Shown: one piece after another, positions 1-6,152 of the stretch | Layout: every line of letters starts with the position of its first letter | Position numbering within the stretch: the stretch's first letter is position 1 | From: Clostridia bacterium | GTDB taxonomy: Bacteria > Bacillota_A > Clostridia > Oscillospirales > CAG-272 | Reading direction: 5' to 3' | DNA: 8,569 nucleotides | Assembly: GCA_017468115.1 (NCBI GenBank) | Contig: JAFUJS010000040.1 | Span: 1 to 8,569 of the forward strand | Notes under the pieces: model-generated | Databases searched by the model: none | Told to the model about the DNA's origin: nothing | The model's input: the letters and a program-made list of their open reading frames with translations, nothing else | Program-made: the position numbers and the translations under genes

Positions 1-146
1 CATAATTTCCTCAGTATTTCTCTTATTTCGAGCCTTTTTTCTTCGAAAAATACTTTTCGTCTGTATTTTGGAGCAAACACTATATGGTACTTGCAATTCC
101 ATTTTGTATGTGCTAAACTACTTGTGTCTATGTTTTCTTTTTTCAT
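1..146 (-). CDS. tnpA: IS200/IS605 transposase TnpA, N-terminal fragment cut by window edge
   Basis: Reading the minus strand from the ATG at 146-144 gives 48 residues starting MKKENIDTSS and continuing with HTKWNCKYHIVFAPKYRRK, the hallmark N-terminal segment of Y1 (HUH) transposases of the IS200/IS605 family. These enzymes act as dimers on single-stranded DNA hairpins and cut with one tyrosine. The HUH motif and the catalytic tyrosine would lie beyond position 1, so activity cannot be judged. The start is supported by a GGAGGA ribosome binding site (complement of 154-159), 7 nt upstream. No frameshift is seen in the visible part. The family call is confident because the motif is very distinctive; whether the copy is intact is unknown. 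Confidence 0.9.
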   Translation of the reverse strand, partial: MKKENIDTSSLAHTKWNCKYHIVFAPKYRRKVFFEEKRLEIREILRKL

Positions 147-150
147 AGAT

Positions 151-217
151 AAATCCTCCGTTTGTGTTTTAGATTTGACTGGCAGGTCGCTTCTATTATA
201 TCACAATCGGAGGATTT
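151..217 (-). promoter_or_regulatory. Inverted repeat that can sequester the tnpA ribosome binding site
   Basis: AAATCCTCCG at 151-160 is the exact reverse complement of CGGAGGATTT at 208-217. On the minus strand the 151-160 arm contains the tnpA ribosome binding site, so an RNA that includes 208-217 could fold it into a 10-bp stem with a 47-nt loop. Translational masking of tnpA by leader structure is established for IS200 of enteric bacteria. Here the upstream arm lies above the likely internal start site, so only read-through transcripts would contain it. The pairing is seen in the sequence; the function is inferred. Confidence 0.55.
195..203 (-). promoter_or_regulatory. Extended -10 promoter of tnpA
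   Basis: The minus strand reads TGATATAAT (complement of 195-203), a consensus extended -10 element (TG-N-TATAAT). No good -35 box lies 16-18 bp upstream, which is common for extended -10 promoters. The start point would fall near 188, giving a tnpA leader of about 40 nt. This transcript would begin downstream of the sequence at 208-217 that can mask the ribosome binding site. Confidence 0.5.
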
Positions 218-242
218 TCTTTTCATCGGTTAACCTCTTTTG

Positions 243-265
243 AACCACGCGACTATCGCGTGGTT
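243..265. repeat. IS200/IS605 left-end hairpin
   Basis: AACCACGCGA (243-252), a 3-nt loop (253-255) and TCGCGTGGTT (256-265) form a perfect 10-bp hairpin. It lies about 97 nt upstream of the tnpA start, where IS200/IS605 elements carry the subterminal hairpin bound by TnpA. Most such hairpins carry a mismatch or bulge; this one has none. It is followed by TTTT on the plus strand and might also act as a weak terminator. Confidence 0.7.
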
Positions 266-275
266 TTCGTTATAC

Positions 276-312
276 AAAAAGAAGCACAGATGACCTTCAT
301 CTGTGCTTTTTC
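276..312. terminator. Rho-independent terminator of the SPFH operon, possibly bidirectional
   Basis: AGCACAGATGA (283-293) pairs perfectly with TCATCTGTGCT (297-307) across a 3-nt loop. Minus-strand transcripts from the SPFH gene, which stops at 315, would run through this 11-bp stem into a U-rich tail (TTCTTTTTG). The other strand also has a T-rich tail (TTTTTCTTTT), so it could work both ways and shield the IS from read-through. Confidence 0.85.
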
Positions 313-314
313 TT

Positions 315-1616
315 TTAACCAATTGGTGGTGGGGGTGGCACCTGTGAAAACAGCACTTGTAGCTCAGCCAATGTGCCGGCTTGTGCCCAATCTGCCATTC
401 CTTGTGTCCAAACCATACTTCCCGCATTTAATGTACCATTTTGTACCATTTGTGCTAGTATTGTCCTATCATAAGGACCTGTGCTCTGCCCGTTCACTGC
501 CACATAATACACTGTATTCGGCACCGGTGGTGGCACGGGTGCTCCCTGCATTGCGTTATTCATAGCTCCTGCAATGTTTTGACCTATTGCACCTCCAAGA
601 GTCATTCCTGCCATCATTGCCGCCGGATTGAAACCGGCACCAGCTGACATATCAACTCCACCTGCTCCGTTTGCTCCCATTTGACCAAGAGCCTCTGCTC
701 CTGCTATGCCAACTGCAGCCTGCGACTCAATTTGATATGCGCCAAGATGTGCAGATTGAGTTTGCTTTCTTTGAGCATATTGTCCTTCTTCTCTTTGAAT
801 GCGCAAGCCCTCGGCATAATGCTCCAAATTAGCCGCTGTTTGAGCTTGTATTGTCGCTGTGGTTATGTCCTTGGTTACTGCCATTAACTGCTTATAGCCA
901 TCACTTGCTTTGTCAATTTCTATCGAAGCTATATCTAAAGCTGTCAAGGTTACGCCAAAATCTGTAACAAGCCTTTCTCTCAGCCTTTGCTCAGCCATAT
1001 CTGATATTTCCAATATTCTGCGTTCAAGCTGGGCTACAGGTATATTCGCATCGTATGGTGCATTTCCTACAATACTCTTTATGTGCTTTGCTGCTACATC
1101 TCTTACCTGCAGTTGAAAATCGTTTAAGCTGAAATTAATCAATCTGTGGATTTTTATAAATTCCCTATAATCATTAATTTGAAAGTTTATTGTTCCCCTT
1201 ACCGCTGTTGGTACACCAAAGTCTGCAAGTCTGGGGTCGAACACGTCAAAATACGGCACGGCAAACTTCACTTGTATTTCTCTTGCCAGGTTAATAAAAT
1301 AAACCTCTGCTTGGAACGGAGAGTCGCCGTTATAAGCAAGTCCAATTATTCCTGACAAAATCGGAAGATTGGCTGTTCTTAGCTTTTCATCAAACGGTCC
1401 CTCTATAAAGTCTTGTATTTCTCCATTCCTTTGATTGTAAACAAAAACCGCAACCTCGCCCTCTTTTACACGAAGCATTGAGCCCCACCTTATGGTGTTC
1501 TCTCTTTTATGCTCATGTAGCTCTGTTCCGTTTGGGCGCCATTTCCATACCAAATACGACGGCTCGTCACACCTGATGACGTCGGCAACGCCGACTTTTT
1601 TAGAAAATAATCCCAT
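315..1616 (-). CDS. SPFH/band 7 protein with C-terminal GYF-like domain (YdjI-like)
   Basis: A 433-residue protein. The N-terminus (MGLFSKKVGVADVIRCDEPS, then YLVWKW) and the SPFH body, residues about 20-250, match the 'virion core protein-like' SPFH family that includes B. subtilis YdjI. These proteins assemble at membranes and, in B. subtilis, help recruit PspA. There is no hydrophobic membrane helix, so membrane binding would be peripheral or through a partner. Residues 250-300 are helical and rich in Q, A and E; 300-358 are Gly/Ala/Met-rich. A GYF_2-like domain follows at about 369-424 (GQSTGPYD, then a W-rich core), flanked by proline runs at 360-366 and 426-430. The ATG at 1616 follows AAGGAG, which overlaps the stop of the upstream zinc-ribbon gene (11-nt gap), suggesting coupled translation. 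Last gene of the operon. The SPFH call is strong; the cellular role is inferred. Confidence 0.88.
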   Translation of the reverse strand: MGLFSKKVGVADVIRCDEPSYLVWKWRPNGTELHEHKRENTIRWGSMLRVKEGEVAVFVYNQRNGEIQDFIEGPFDEKLRTANLPILSGIIGLAYNGDSPFQAEVYFINLAREIQVKFAVPYFDVFDPRLADFGVPTAVRGTINFQINDYREFIKIHRLINFSLNDFQLQVRDVAAKHIKSIVGNAPYDANIPVAQLERRILEISDMAEQRLRERLVTDFGVTLTALDIASIEIDKASDGYKQLMAVTKDITTATIQAQTAANLEHYAEGLRIQREEGQYAQRKQTQSAHLGAYQIESQAAVGIAGAEALGQMGANGAGGVDMSAGAGFNPAAMMAGMTLGGAIGQNIAGAMNNAMQGAPVPPPVPNTVYYVAVNGQSTGPYDRTILAQMVQNGTLNAGSMVWTQGMADWAQAGTLAELQVLFSQVPPPPPIG

Positions 1617-1627
1617 GATATACTCCT

Positions 1628-2572
1628 TTACTCTTCAAATGTATGATAAGTAATTATAATTTTTGCATCTTCTGGAAAATAATCATTTTTGCTAAAATCA
1701 GTATCTCCGTTAATTGAAACACTCTCAACATCGCCGTCTTTTGTTATCCATCCTGTTATCAAATCTGCAAGTTCTCTTATTTCGATATTTTCGAATCCTA
1801 ACGACTCAAAATATATTATCATATCTTCATAGTTTTCGCCAATCATGTCGTCTGATGACATTTCCGTCTTTATATATCCATCAGGAACTGGCAAATCACC
1901 ACCATCATTAGAACCCTTGCTGGCATTCACCGCAATAACAATTATGATAGTAAGTACAAGAATACCACCTAATATAAATGGTATAAACGACTTGATTTTG
2001 CTTTGCTTTGTTTTTTTAGAAACACCTTCATACATTTTTTGTATTTTTTCGAAATCATTAGTATTTACAAAAAGGATTTTGGCTTTAGAATATATTTGGT
2101 CTAGCTTTGTTCGCCACGCATCCTGATTTTCTGCTTCACTTTCAATATTTGTAGTTGCGAGAATCATAAACTCAGTTACATCCTCTTTTGTATTAGGAAT
2201 TGGAAAATTTCTTATAATTTCTGCTTTTTTCTTGCGTTTTTCTTTTGCTACTTCTTCTGCGTTAATTATTTTGCCTAATCCTGCAAAAAAGCCTTGAGGC
2301 TTTTCCTCATCAACTTTTCTTAGCTGCTCTGCTAATTCTGCAACAGCACTATTCGCTTTTATGCCACGCATTTCCATGCCACAAGAAGGGCAAGTGGAAA
2401 CAAAGGAGTCAAGCACCTCTCCACAATTTGGACATTTTTGTATTTCACCCGTGTACACAGTCTTTCTTTCGGGCTGCTTTACTTCATGCTCACCCTTTGT
2501 CTCTGCGCCACAGTTTCCACAAAATTTAACGCCGTCATTTAGTTTTTGACCACAGTTCTCGCAAAATGCCAT
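1628..2572 (-). CDS. Double zinc-ribbon membrane protein with extracytoplasmic PASTA-like domain (YdjG-like)
   Basis: A 314-residue protein. Two zinc ribbons lie at the N-terminus: CENC (4-7) with CGNC (18-21), and CPNC (47-50) with CPSC (61-64). A charged helical region follows, then a module at about 118-185 containing NFPIPNTKEDVTEFMILA that is shared with the neighbouring zinc-ribbon protein. One membrane helix lies at about 196-216 after a Lys-rich stretch, so the N-terminus should be cytoplasmic. The outside part (225-314) has IGENYEDMIIYFESLGFENI and GWITKDGDVESVSINGDTDF, resembling PASTA-like or secreted domains common in Firmicutes. The ATG at 2572 has AGGAG (complement of 2583-2587) at good spacing, and the stop lies 11 nt before the SPFH gene. 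Zinc-ribbon membrane proteins next to an SPFH gene recall B. subtilis ydjG/ydjI. It may sense envelope state outside and act through the SPFH protein inside; that role is inference. Confidence 0.8.
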   Translation of the reverse strand: MAFCENCGQKLNDGVKFCGNCGAETKGEHEVKQPERKTVYTGEIQKCPNCGEVLDSFVSTCPSCGMEMRGIKANSAVAELAEQLRKVDEEKPQGFFAGLGKIINAEEVAKEKRKKKAEIIRNFPIPNTKEDVTEFMILATTNIESEAENQDAWRTKLDQIYSKAKILFVNTNDFEKIQKMYEGVSKKTKQSKIKSFIPFILGGILVLTIIIVIAVNASKGSNDGGDLPVPDGYIKTEMSSDDMIGENYEDMIIYFESLGFENIEIRELADLITGWITKDGDVESVSINGDTDFSKNDYFPEDAKIIITYHTFEE

Positions 2573-2591
2573 TTTTACTTTTCTCCTAAAA

Positions 2592-3413
2592 CTATAAATT
2601 TGTCATATTATATAACATAAAATATGGAATAACTAACAAAAAGCTTAATACCGAGGGTAACAAATATACGTTCCTAATTTTGCTTTTTATTACCCCTCCA
2701 CCAAAAAGGAAGGCTATTACAAGCATAAGCAGCATTGCTGCAGCGATTATTCCGGATATAAGTCTTCCATTTGAAAACGCAACCGAACAAAACAATCCGG
2801 CAATTAATGAGAAAATTATTAGTGTTATCTTAAATTTTCCTTTCAAAAATGTGGTTGCGCTACTTTCTTGCTCTTGCGCTGTTATGTTGTTTTTTGTAAT
2901 CATTTCGTTGGTTTCGCATCTTATTTTAATTTCATTATACATTGCTTCTATTTTTCTAAAATCTTCTGGATTATCAAAGAATAACAAAGCCTTTTGATAG
3001 CATTGCTCTATTTTAGAAAGCCACGCGTCCGACACATCCTTCACGTGCAAATGTGTATTATAATATAGCGCATCAAAGTTCGAATATGCCAATATCATAA
3101 ACTCGAATATATCTTCCCTGGTATTGGGTATAGGAAAATTTTCTATCATAAATATTGCTTGGTTTTCATTTTGCACTTTCTGAAGCCTTTGGCATAGCTC
3201 CATAACAGCAACCGAGCTTTCTTTTTTTCTTAATTCATGCCCGCAATATTTACATACCAAAGAAAACAACTCAATTTCCGCACCACAATTTACACATTTA
3301 TCGTACTTTCTGTTTTTTTCGTTATGTGCTTTTCCTGTCAATGCCGTTCCACATTCAATACAAAATCGCATTTCTTCCAACGCTTCTTTTCCGCAATTAG
3401 TGCAAAACACCAT
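2592..3413 (-). CDS. Double zinc-ribbon protein with three C-terminal membrane helices
   Basis: A 273-residue protein when started at the ATG at 3413, which is preceded by GGAGG (complement of 3421-3425 region). The open frame runs upstream to 3746, but that extension crosses the operon promoter, the operators and the opposite-strand XRE gene, so the longer start is rejected. Zinc ribbons: CTNC (4-7) with CIEC (18-21), and CVNC (40-43) with CKYC (54-57). The central module, residues 88-165, contains NFPIPNTREDIFEFMILA, then a DAW and a DF-KI-x2-MY motif, all shared with the downstream zinc-ribbon protein; the two are diverged paralogues. Unlike that partner it ends in three membrane helices (about 195-213, 217-237, 249-268) and has no outside domain. 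First gene of the operon, 19 nt before the next. I do not recognise a named family beyond zinc-ribbon domain; function unknown. Confidence 0.78.
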   Translation of the reverse strand: MVFCTNCGKEALEEMRFCIECGTALTGKAHNEKNRKYDKCVNCGAEIELFSLVCKYCGHELRKKESSVAVMELCQRLQKVQNENQAIFMIENFPIPNTREDIFEFMILAYSNFDALYYNTHLHVKDVSDAWLSKIEQCYQKALLFFDNPEDFRKIEAMYNEIKIRCETNEMITKNNITAQEQESSATTFLKGKFKITLIIFSLIAGLFCSVAFSNGRLISGIIAAAMLLMLVIAFLFGGGVIKSKIRNVYLLPSVLSFLLVIPYFMLYNMTNL

Positions 3414-3446
3414 TCTTATTCCTCCGGAAATCTGTTTTACAATTAA

Positions 3447-3475
3447 ATTATACTCAATCTTTGAGTAAAAGTCAA
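3447..3475 (-). promoter_or_regulatory. Sigma-A promoter of the zinc-ribbon/SPFH operon
   Basis: On the minus strand TTGACT (complement of 3470-3475) is followed after exactly 17 bp by a perfect TATAAT (complement of 3447-3452). The start point would be near 3440, giving a leader of about 27 nt to the ATG at 3413. One 17-bp palindrome fills the spacer and another abuts the -35 box, so a bound repressor would block RNA polymerase directly. Unrepressed, this should be a strong promoter. Confidence 0.85.
3451..3467. promoter_or_regulatory. Operator O1, probable XRE repressor site
   Basis: TACTCAA-TCT-TTGAGTA is a perfect 7+3+7 palindrome. It occupies the spacer and first two bases of the -10 box of the minus-strand operon promoter. 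The same half-sites recur in O2, centred 25 bp away. Small XRE/Cro-type repressors bind such short palindromes as dimers, and an XRE gene starts 70 bp away, so it is the natural ligand. The binding itself is inferred. Confidence 0.75.
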
Positions 3476-3492
3476 TACTCAATATTTGAGTA
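3476..3492. promoter_or_regulatory. Operator O2, probable XRE repressor site
   Basis: TACTCAA-TAT-TTGAGTA has the same half-sites as O1 and differs only in the 3-nt centre; flanking A3475 and T3493 extend the symmetry to 19 bp. It abuts the operon's -35 box on one side. On the other side it overlaps TATGAT at 3491-3496, a plausible -10 box for the XRE gene although no good -35 accompanies it. Binding here could give autorepression together with operon repression. Confidence 0.72.
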
Positions 3493-3536
3493 TGATAAAC
3501 TTTCTTTATAGGACACATACTATTTAAGGAGTGCTT

Positions 3537-3740
3537 ATGGATTACAGAATAATTATGAGAAATTTGCGAGAGGACAGAGACTTGACGCAAAAAGAGGTCG
3601 CAAAGGTGATAAACAAATCGCAGCAGGGTTATAGTCATATTGAGGACGGTAGAGCCGAGCTGAAAATTGACGATCTTATTAAGCTTTGCAAGTTTTATGG
3701 TGTGAGTGCCGATTATTTTATTGGTCTTGCTGAAAAATAA
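3537..3740 (+). CDS. Small XRE-family transcriptional repressor
   Basis: A 67-residue single-domain helix-turn-helix protein of the XRE/Cro type. The HTH spans about residues 16-42: LTQKEVAKVI is the first helix and SQQGYSHIEDGRAEL covers the turn and recognition helix. The C-terminal motif LIKLCKFYGVSADYFIGL is typical of the family. I chose the ATG at 3537 because AAGGAG (3526-3531) lies 5 nt upstream; a GTG at 3531 in the same frame overlaps that site and is unlikely. There is no ligand-binding or peptidase domain, so any inducing signal must act through another factor, competition or protein level. It is divergent from the zinc-ribbon/SPFH operon with two identical palindromes between them, so it most likely represses that operon and itself. 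The family is certain; the target is inferred from position. Confidence 0.9.
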   Translation: MDYRIIMRNLREDRDLTQKEVAKVINKSQQGYSHIEDGRAELKIDDLIKLCKFYGVSADYFIGLAEK

Positions 3741-3786
3741 AACCACGATATTGGGTAAAATAATACTTACCTTGTATCGTGGTTTT
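3739..3786. terminator. Bidirectional terminator between the XRE gene and GH95
   Basis: AAAACCACGATA (3739-3750) pairs with TATCGTGGTTTT (3775-3786). An inner GGTAA (3754-3758) and TTACC (3767-3771) stem extends the structure. It starts at the XRE stop codon and is followed by TTTTTATTTG on the plus strand and by a U-rich tail on the minus strand, so it can serve both convergent genes. Confidence 0.85.
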
Positions 3787-3803
3787 TATTTGTTCTGCTT
3801 GTC

Positions 3804-6152
3804 TTATAGTGCGTAGCTAAGCTCGGTGGTGGTGCCGGCTGTTAGGTTAAGGGTTGTGTATGGCTCGGTAACTCGTGCGCACCTTGGTGCCTTGAGCCTT
3901 ACTGTGCTATTGCTTGGAGAGTAGATTTTAACCTTAACCTGCTTTTCGTCCCAGTAAATTGAAAGGGTGTAGCCGCCTCTTGCCTTAATGCCCTCTATGC
4001 TACCCTGCTTCCACTCCCTTGGAAGTGCGGGCAGGAGCTTGATTTTCTCTCCGTCGGAGAACAGAAGCATCTCATATACAGCAGAGGTAAAGCCCATATT
4101 TGCATCAATCTGGAAGGGTGGGTGCCCTGCGTGAAGGAACTTTAGTGTAACGCCCATATTACGCCAGTCGTTATGATGGGTGTATAGGTTGTTGCCTGTG
4201 CAGAAGCGGCAAAGCAGGTCTAGGCACTCCTTGGCTCTTGCGCCCTGTCCAAGCCTTGCATAGATATTTGACATATGGGCAAGGGACCAGCCTGTTTGCG
4301 CCTTTAAGCCTATACAAAGTCGCTTTTCAACGGCAATTCTTGCAGCATCGAAAAGCTGGGGCGTGTCGTCCTCGTTTATCTCAAAGCCGGGGAAAAGTGG
4401 GTATATATGGGACTGATGGCGGTGGTGGTAGTTGTCCTTGAAATCCGGGTGCAGCCACTCCTTGATTGCGCCGTCCTCGTTAATTTCATATTGCGGGATT
4501 TTCTTAATCATTTTCTCCCAGCGTGCCCTGTCCTGCTCATCTATGCCAAGAGATTTTGATGCGCAAATAAGGTTTGTAAGAAGCTCCTTAAGCAGAGCAA
4601 AATCCATTGTCGGATTGATTGAAACGCTAAGCTCACGGGCGCCCTCAAAGTCTCCGTCAGGATGATTTTCCGGAGAGTTTGCAGGGTAGGATTTAAGAAG
4701 TCCCCTTTCGTCCTCTACATAAAAATCCTCATAAAACAGTGCGGACTCCTTCATAAAGGGGTATGCCCTCTCCATAAGGAATTTTTTGTCCCCTGTGTAT
4801 AGATAGTAGTCGTAGTAGATTGCGCTTATCCAAGCGGAGCTGCCTGTCCAATAAAGCACGTGGGGCTGTAGATTTTCCTTAAGACCGTTGGAGTTGTCCA
4901 TAAAGAGGGGTAACAAAATACCTCTTGCGCCAAATAGGTGCTTGGCATTTAGTCTGTAATCGTCCTTAAAGCGGTCATATAGGTTAAACAGCGGCAAGGC
5001 GCACTCGGCAATATCGCCCTGGAAGGCTTGCCAGTATGCCATTTGAATGTTTTCGTTGTTAAAGAAGGTGCACGCCCACGCCGGGGAGTATGCTCCATTC
5101 CAAAGTCCTTGCAGGTTTGCAGGGTATTGGCAATCCATTGACGAGGAGATAAGCAGGTATCTTCCGTAGTCTGCCATTTTCTCGATGAGTCTTGAGTCAA
5201 CATTGCCGCCGTAGCTATGAAGCAAAAGCTCCTCATTTGACTTGTTTTCCTCGTTCCCTGCAATATTCAGCTTAACACGGTTAAATAGCTCTGAAAATGC
5301 TTTTATGTGGCTTTTTAACAGCTCGTCCGGCTCGTTTGGTACCTTGTCTATTTCCGCCTGCATCTGTTCAAAGGGCGTTACATTTTCGCAAACATCAAGA
5401 AGCAATGTAGCCTGGTAAATGCCCTCAAGCAGCATATAGTTTTGTAGTGCTATGTTGCCTGTCATATCAATTTTAAGGCTCTTGTCCTTGGCGCCGGAAA
5501 TGATTTTTCCGTCGGTGGAAAGCACCTTGACAATGCCTGAGAAATGAAGCCCGCCTGCGGTTTTGCTTTCCGAATATATGTACTCTCCGCTTGCAAAGGT
5601 AGAAAACTCGTCAGCGTACCAGGTGTCCACGTAGTCCGACATATCGTGCCTTTCAAGGGTCAGCTTAAGGGAAATAGGCTTTTCGGACCTGATGCTCACT
5701 ACCACACAGCCCTGAGTTCTTGATGCATATACCTGACGGACTATGCTGTTGCCGCCCTGTGTGTAGGAAACGGTAGCAATACCATTTTCCATATCAAGCT
5801 CTCTTTTGTAATTTTCGGGTGCGCCCTCGCCCTCAAAAATCAAATGAAGGTCAAAGGCAGGGAAAAACTTGCCCTTATTGGACTTGAAGCCTGTTTCCTT
5901 AATTAGATTCACATAATAATCGTTGGCTTCCTTGTATTTTTTTTGGTCCATCAGCTCCCTTACCTTAGGCAGGTGCTCGGAAATATCGGGAAGAGATTTA
6001 TCGCAAACCCAGTTATAAAGAGCCTCGTGATTGATTAAAATTCTCTCATCGTAGGCGGCACCGTAGATGCTGGCGCCAAGTCTGCCGTTGCCAACAGGTG
6101 TTGCCTCCTGCCAATGTGTGGCAGGAAAGCTGTTAATTAGCTTCTTTTCCAT
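3804..6152 (-). CDS. GH95 family glycoside hydrolase (alpha-L-fucosidase or alpha-L-galactosidase), intracellular
   Basis: A 782-residue protein, full length for GH95, inverting enzymes that release terminal alpha-L-fucose or alpha-L-galactose. The N-terminal beta-sandwich shows PVGNGRLGASIYG (19-31). The (alpha/alpha)6 barrel follows: LQGLWN (347-352), NENIQMAYW (366-374) with the family's catalytic Asn pair at N366 and N368, SPEN with the probable acid E495, HRHQSHIYPLFPG (577-589), and PPFQIDANMG with D683. The C-terminal sandwich has LLPALPREW (706-714) and a GG-containing strand. All expected catalytic residues are present, but the usual MNYW reads MAYW and the usual GWS-x-AW segment reads GWSLAH, so specificity may differ. 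There is no signal peptide, so it would act on imported oligosaccharides. The ATG at 6152 lies inside the upstream PHP gene (20-nt overlap), implying translational coupling. Fucose versus galactose cannot be told from this reading. Confidence 0.9.
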   Translation of the reverse strand: MEKKLINSFPATHWQEATPVGNGRLGASIYGAAYDERILINHEALYNWVCDKSLPDISEHLPKVRELMDQKKYKEANDYYVNLIKETGFKSNKGKFFPAFDLHLIFEGEGAPENYKRELDMENGIATVSYTQGGNSIVRQVYASRTQGCVVVSIRSEKPISLKLTLERHDMSDYVDTWYADEFSTFASGEYIYSESKTAGGLHFSGIVKVLSTDGKIISGAKDKSLKIDMTGNIALQNYMLLEGIYQATLLLDVCENVTPFEQMQAEIDKVPNEPDELLKSHIKAFSELFNRVKLNIAGNEENKSNEELLLHSYGGNVDSRLIEKMADYGRYLLISSSMDCQYPANLQGLWNGAYSPAWACTFFNNENIQMAYWQAFQGDIAECALPLFNLYDRFKDDYRLNAKHLFGARGILLPLFMDNSNGLKENLQPHVLYWTGSSAWISAIYYDYYLYTGDKKFLMERAYPFMKESALFYEDFYVEDERGLLKSYPANSPENHPDGDFEGARELSVSINPTMDFALLKELLTNLICASKSLGIDEQDRARWEKMIKKIPQYEINEDGAIKEWLHPDFKDNYHHRHQSHIYPLFPGFEINEDDTPQLFDAARIAVEKRLCIGLKAQTGWSLAHMSNIYARLGQGARAKECLDLLCRFCTGNNLYTHHNDWRNMGVTLKFLHAGHPPFQIDANMGFTSAVYEMLLFSDGEKIKLLPALPREWKQGSIEGIKARGGYTLSIYWDEKQVKVKIYSPSNSTVRLKAPRCARVTEPYTTLNLTAGTTTELSYAL

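Larger units (their letters stand above)
1..268 (-). mobile_element. IS200/IS605-family insertion sequence, left end (partial)
   Basis: The minus strand carries the start of an IS200-type tnpA (to 146), about 100 nt of leader, and then a perfect 23-nt hairpin (243-265). This is the usual layout of the left end of an IS200/IS605 element, whose single-strand transposase recognises subterminal hairpins. These elements have no terminal inverted repeats and make no target duplication, so the outer boundary cannot be read directly; I place it just outside the hairpin, between about 266 and 275. The element lies immediately past the terminator of the SPFH operon, a position that harms no gene. The right end, the rest of tnpA and any tnpB lie beyond position 1. 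Confidence 0.75.

Noticed and set aside
175..202. Outward plus-strand promoter in the IS left end (TTGACT-16-TATATC)
   Set aside because: The -10 box is poor, it overlaps the better minus-strand extended -10, and any transcript would meet the hairpin and terminator within about 100 nt.
681..1355. Plus-strand open frames of about 68 codons opposite the SPFH gene
   Set aside because: They lie antisense to a well-supported conserved gene and lack ribosome binding sites.
3414..3746. N-terminal 111-residue extension of the first zinc-ribbon gene
   Set aside because: It would run across the operon promoter, both palindromes and the opposite-strand XRE gene. The zinc ribbon begins right after the ATG at 3413, which has a good ribosome binding site.
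3739..3786. A second IS200-type end hairpin, because AACCACG/CGTGGTT also occurs at 243-265
   Set aside because: Its loop is long and branched, there is no tnpA beside it, and its place between convergent genes with T tracts on both sides is explained by a terminator.
4238..5656. Open frames of 64-104 codons within the GH95 gene on both strands
   Set aside because: They are shadows of an intact 782-codon gene with clear family motifs and have no start signals.
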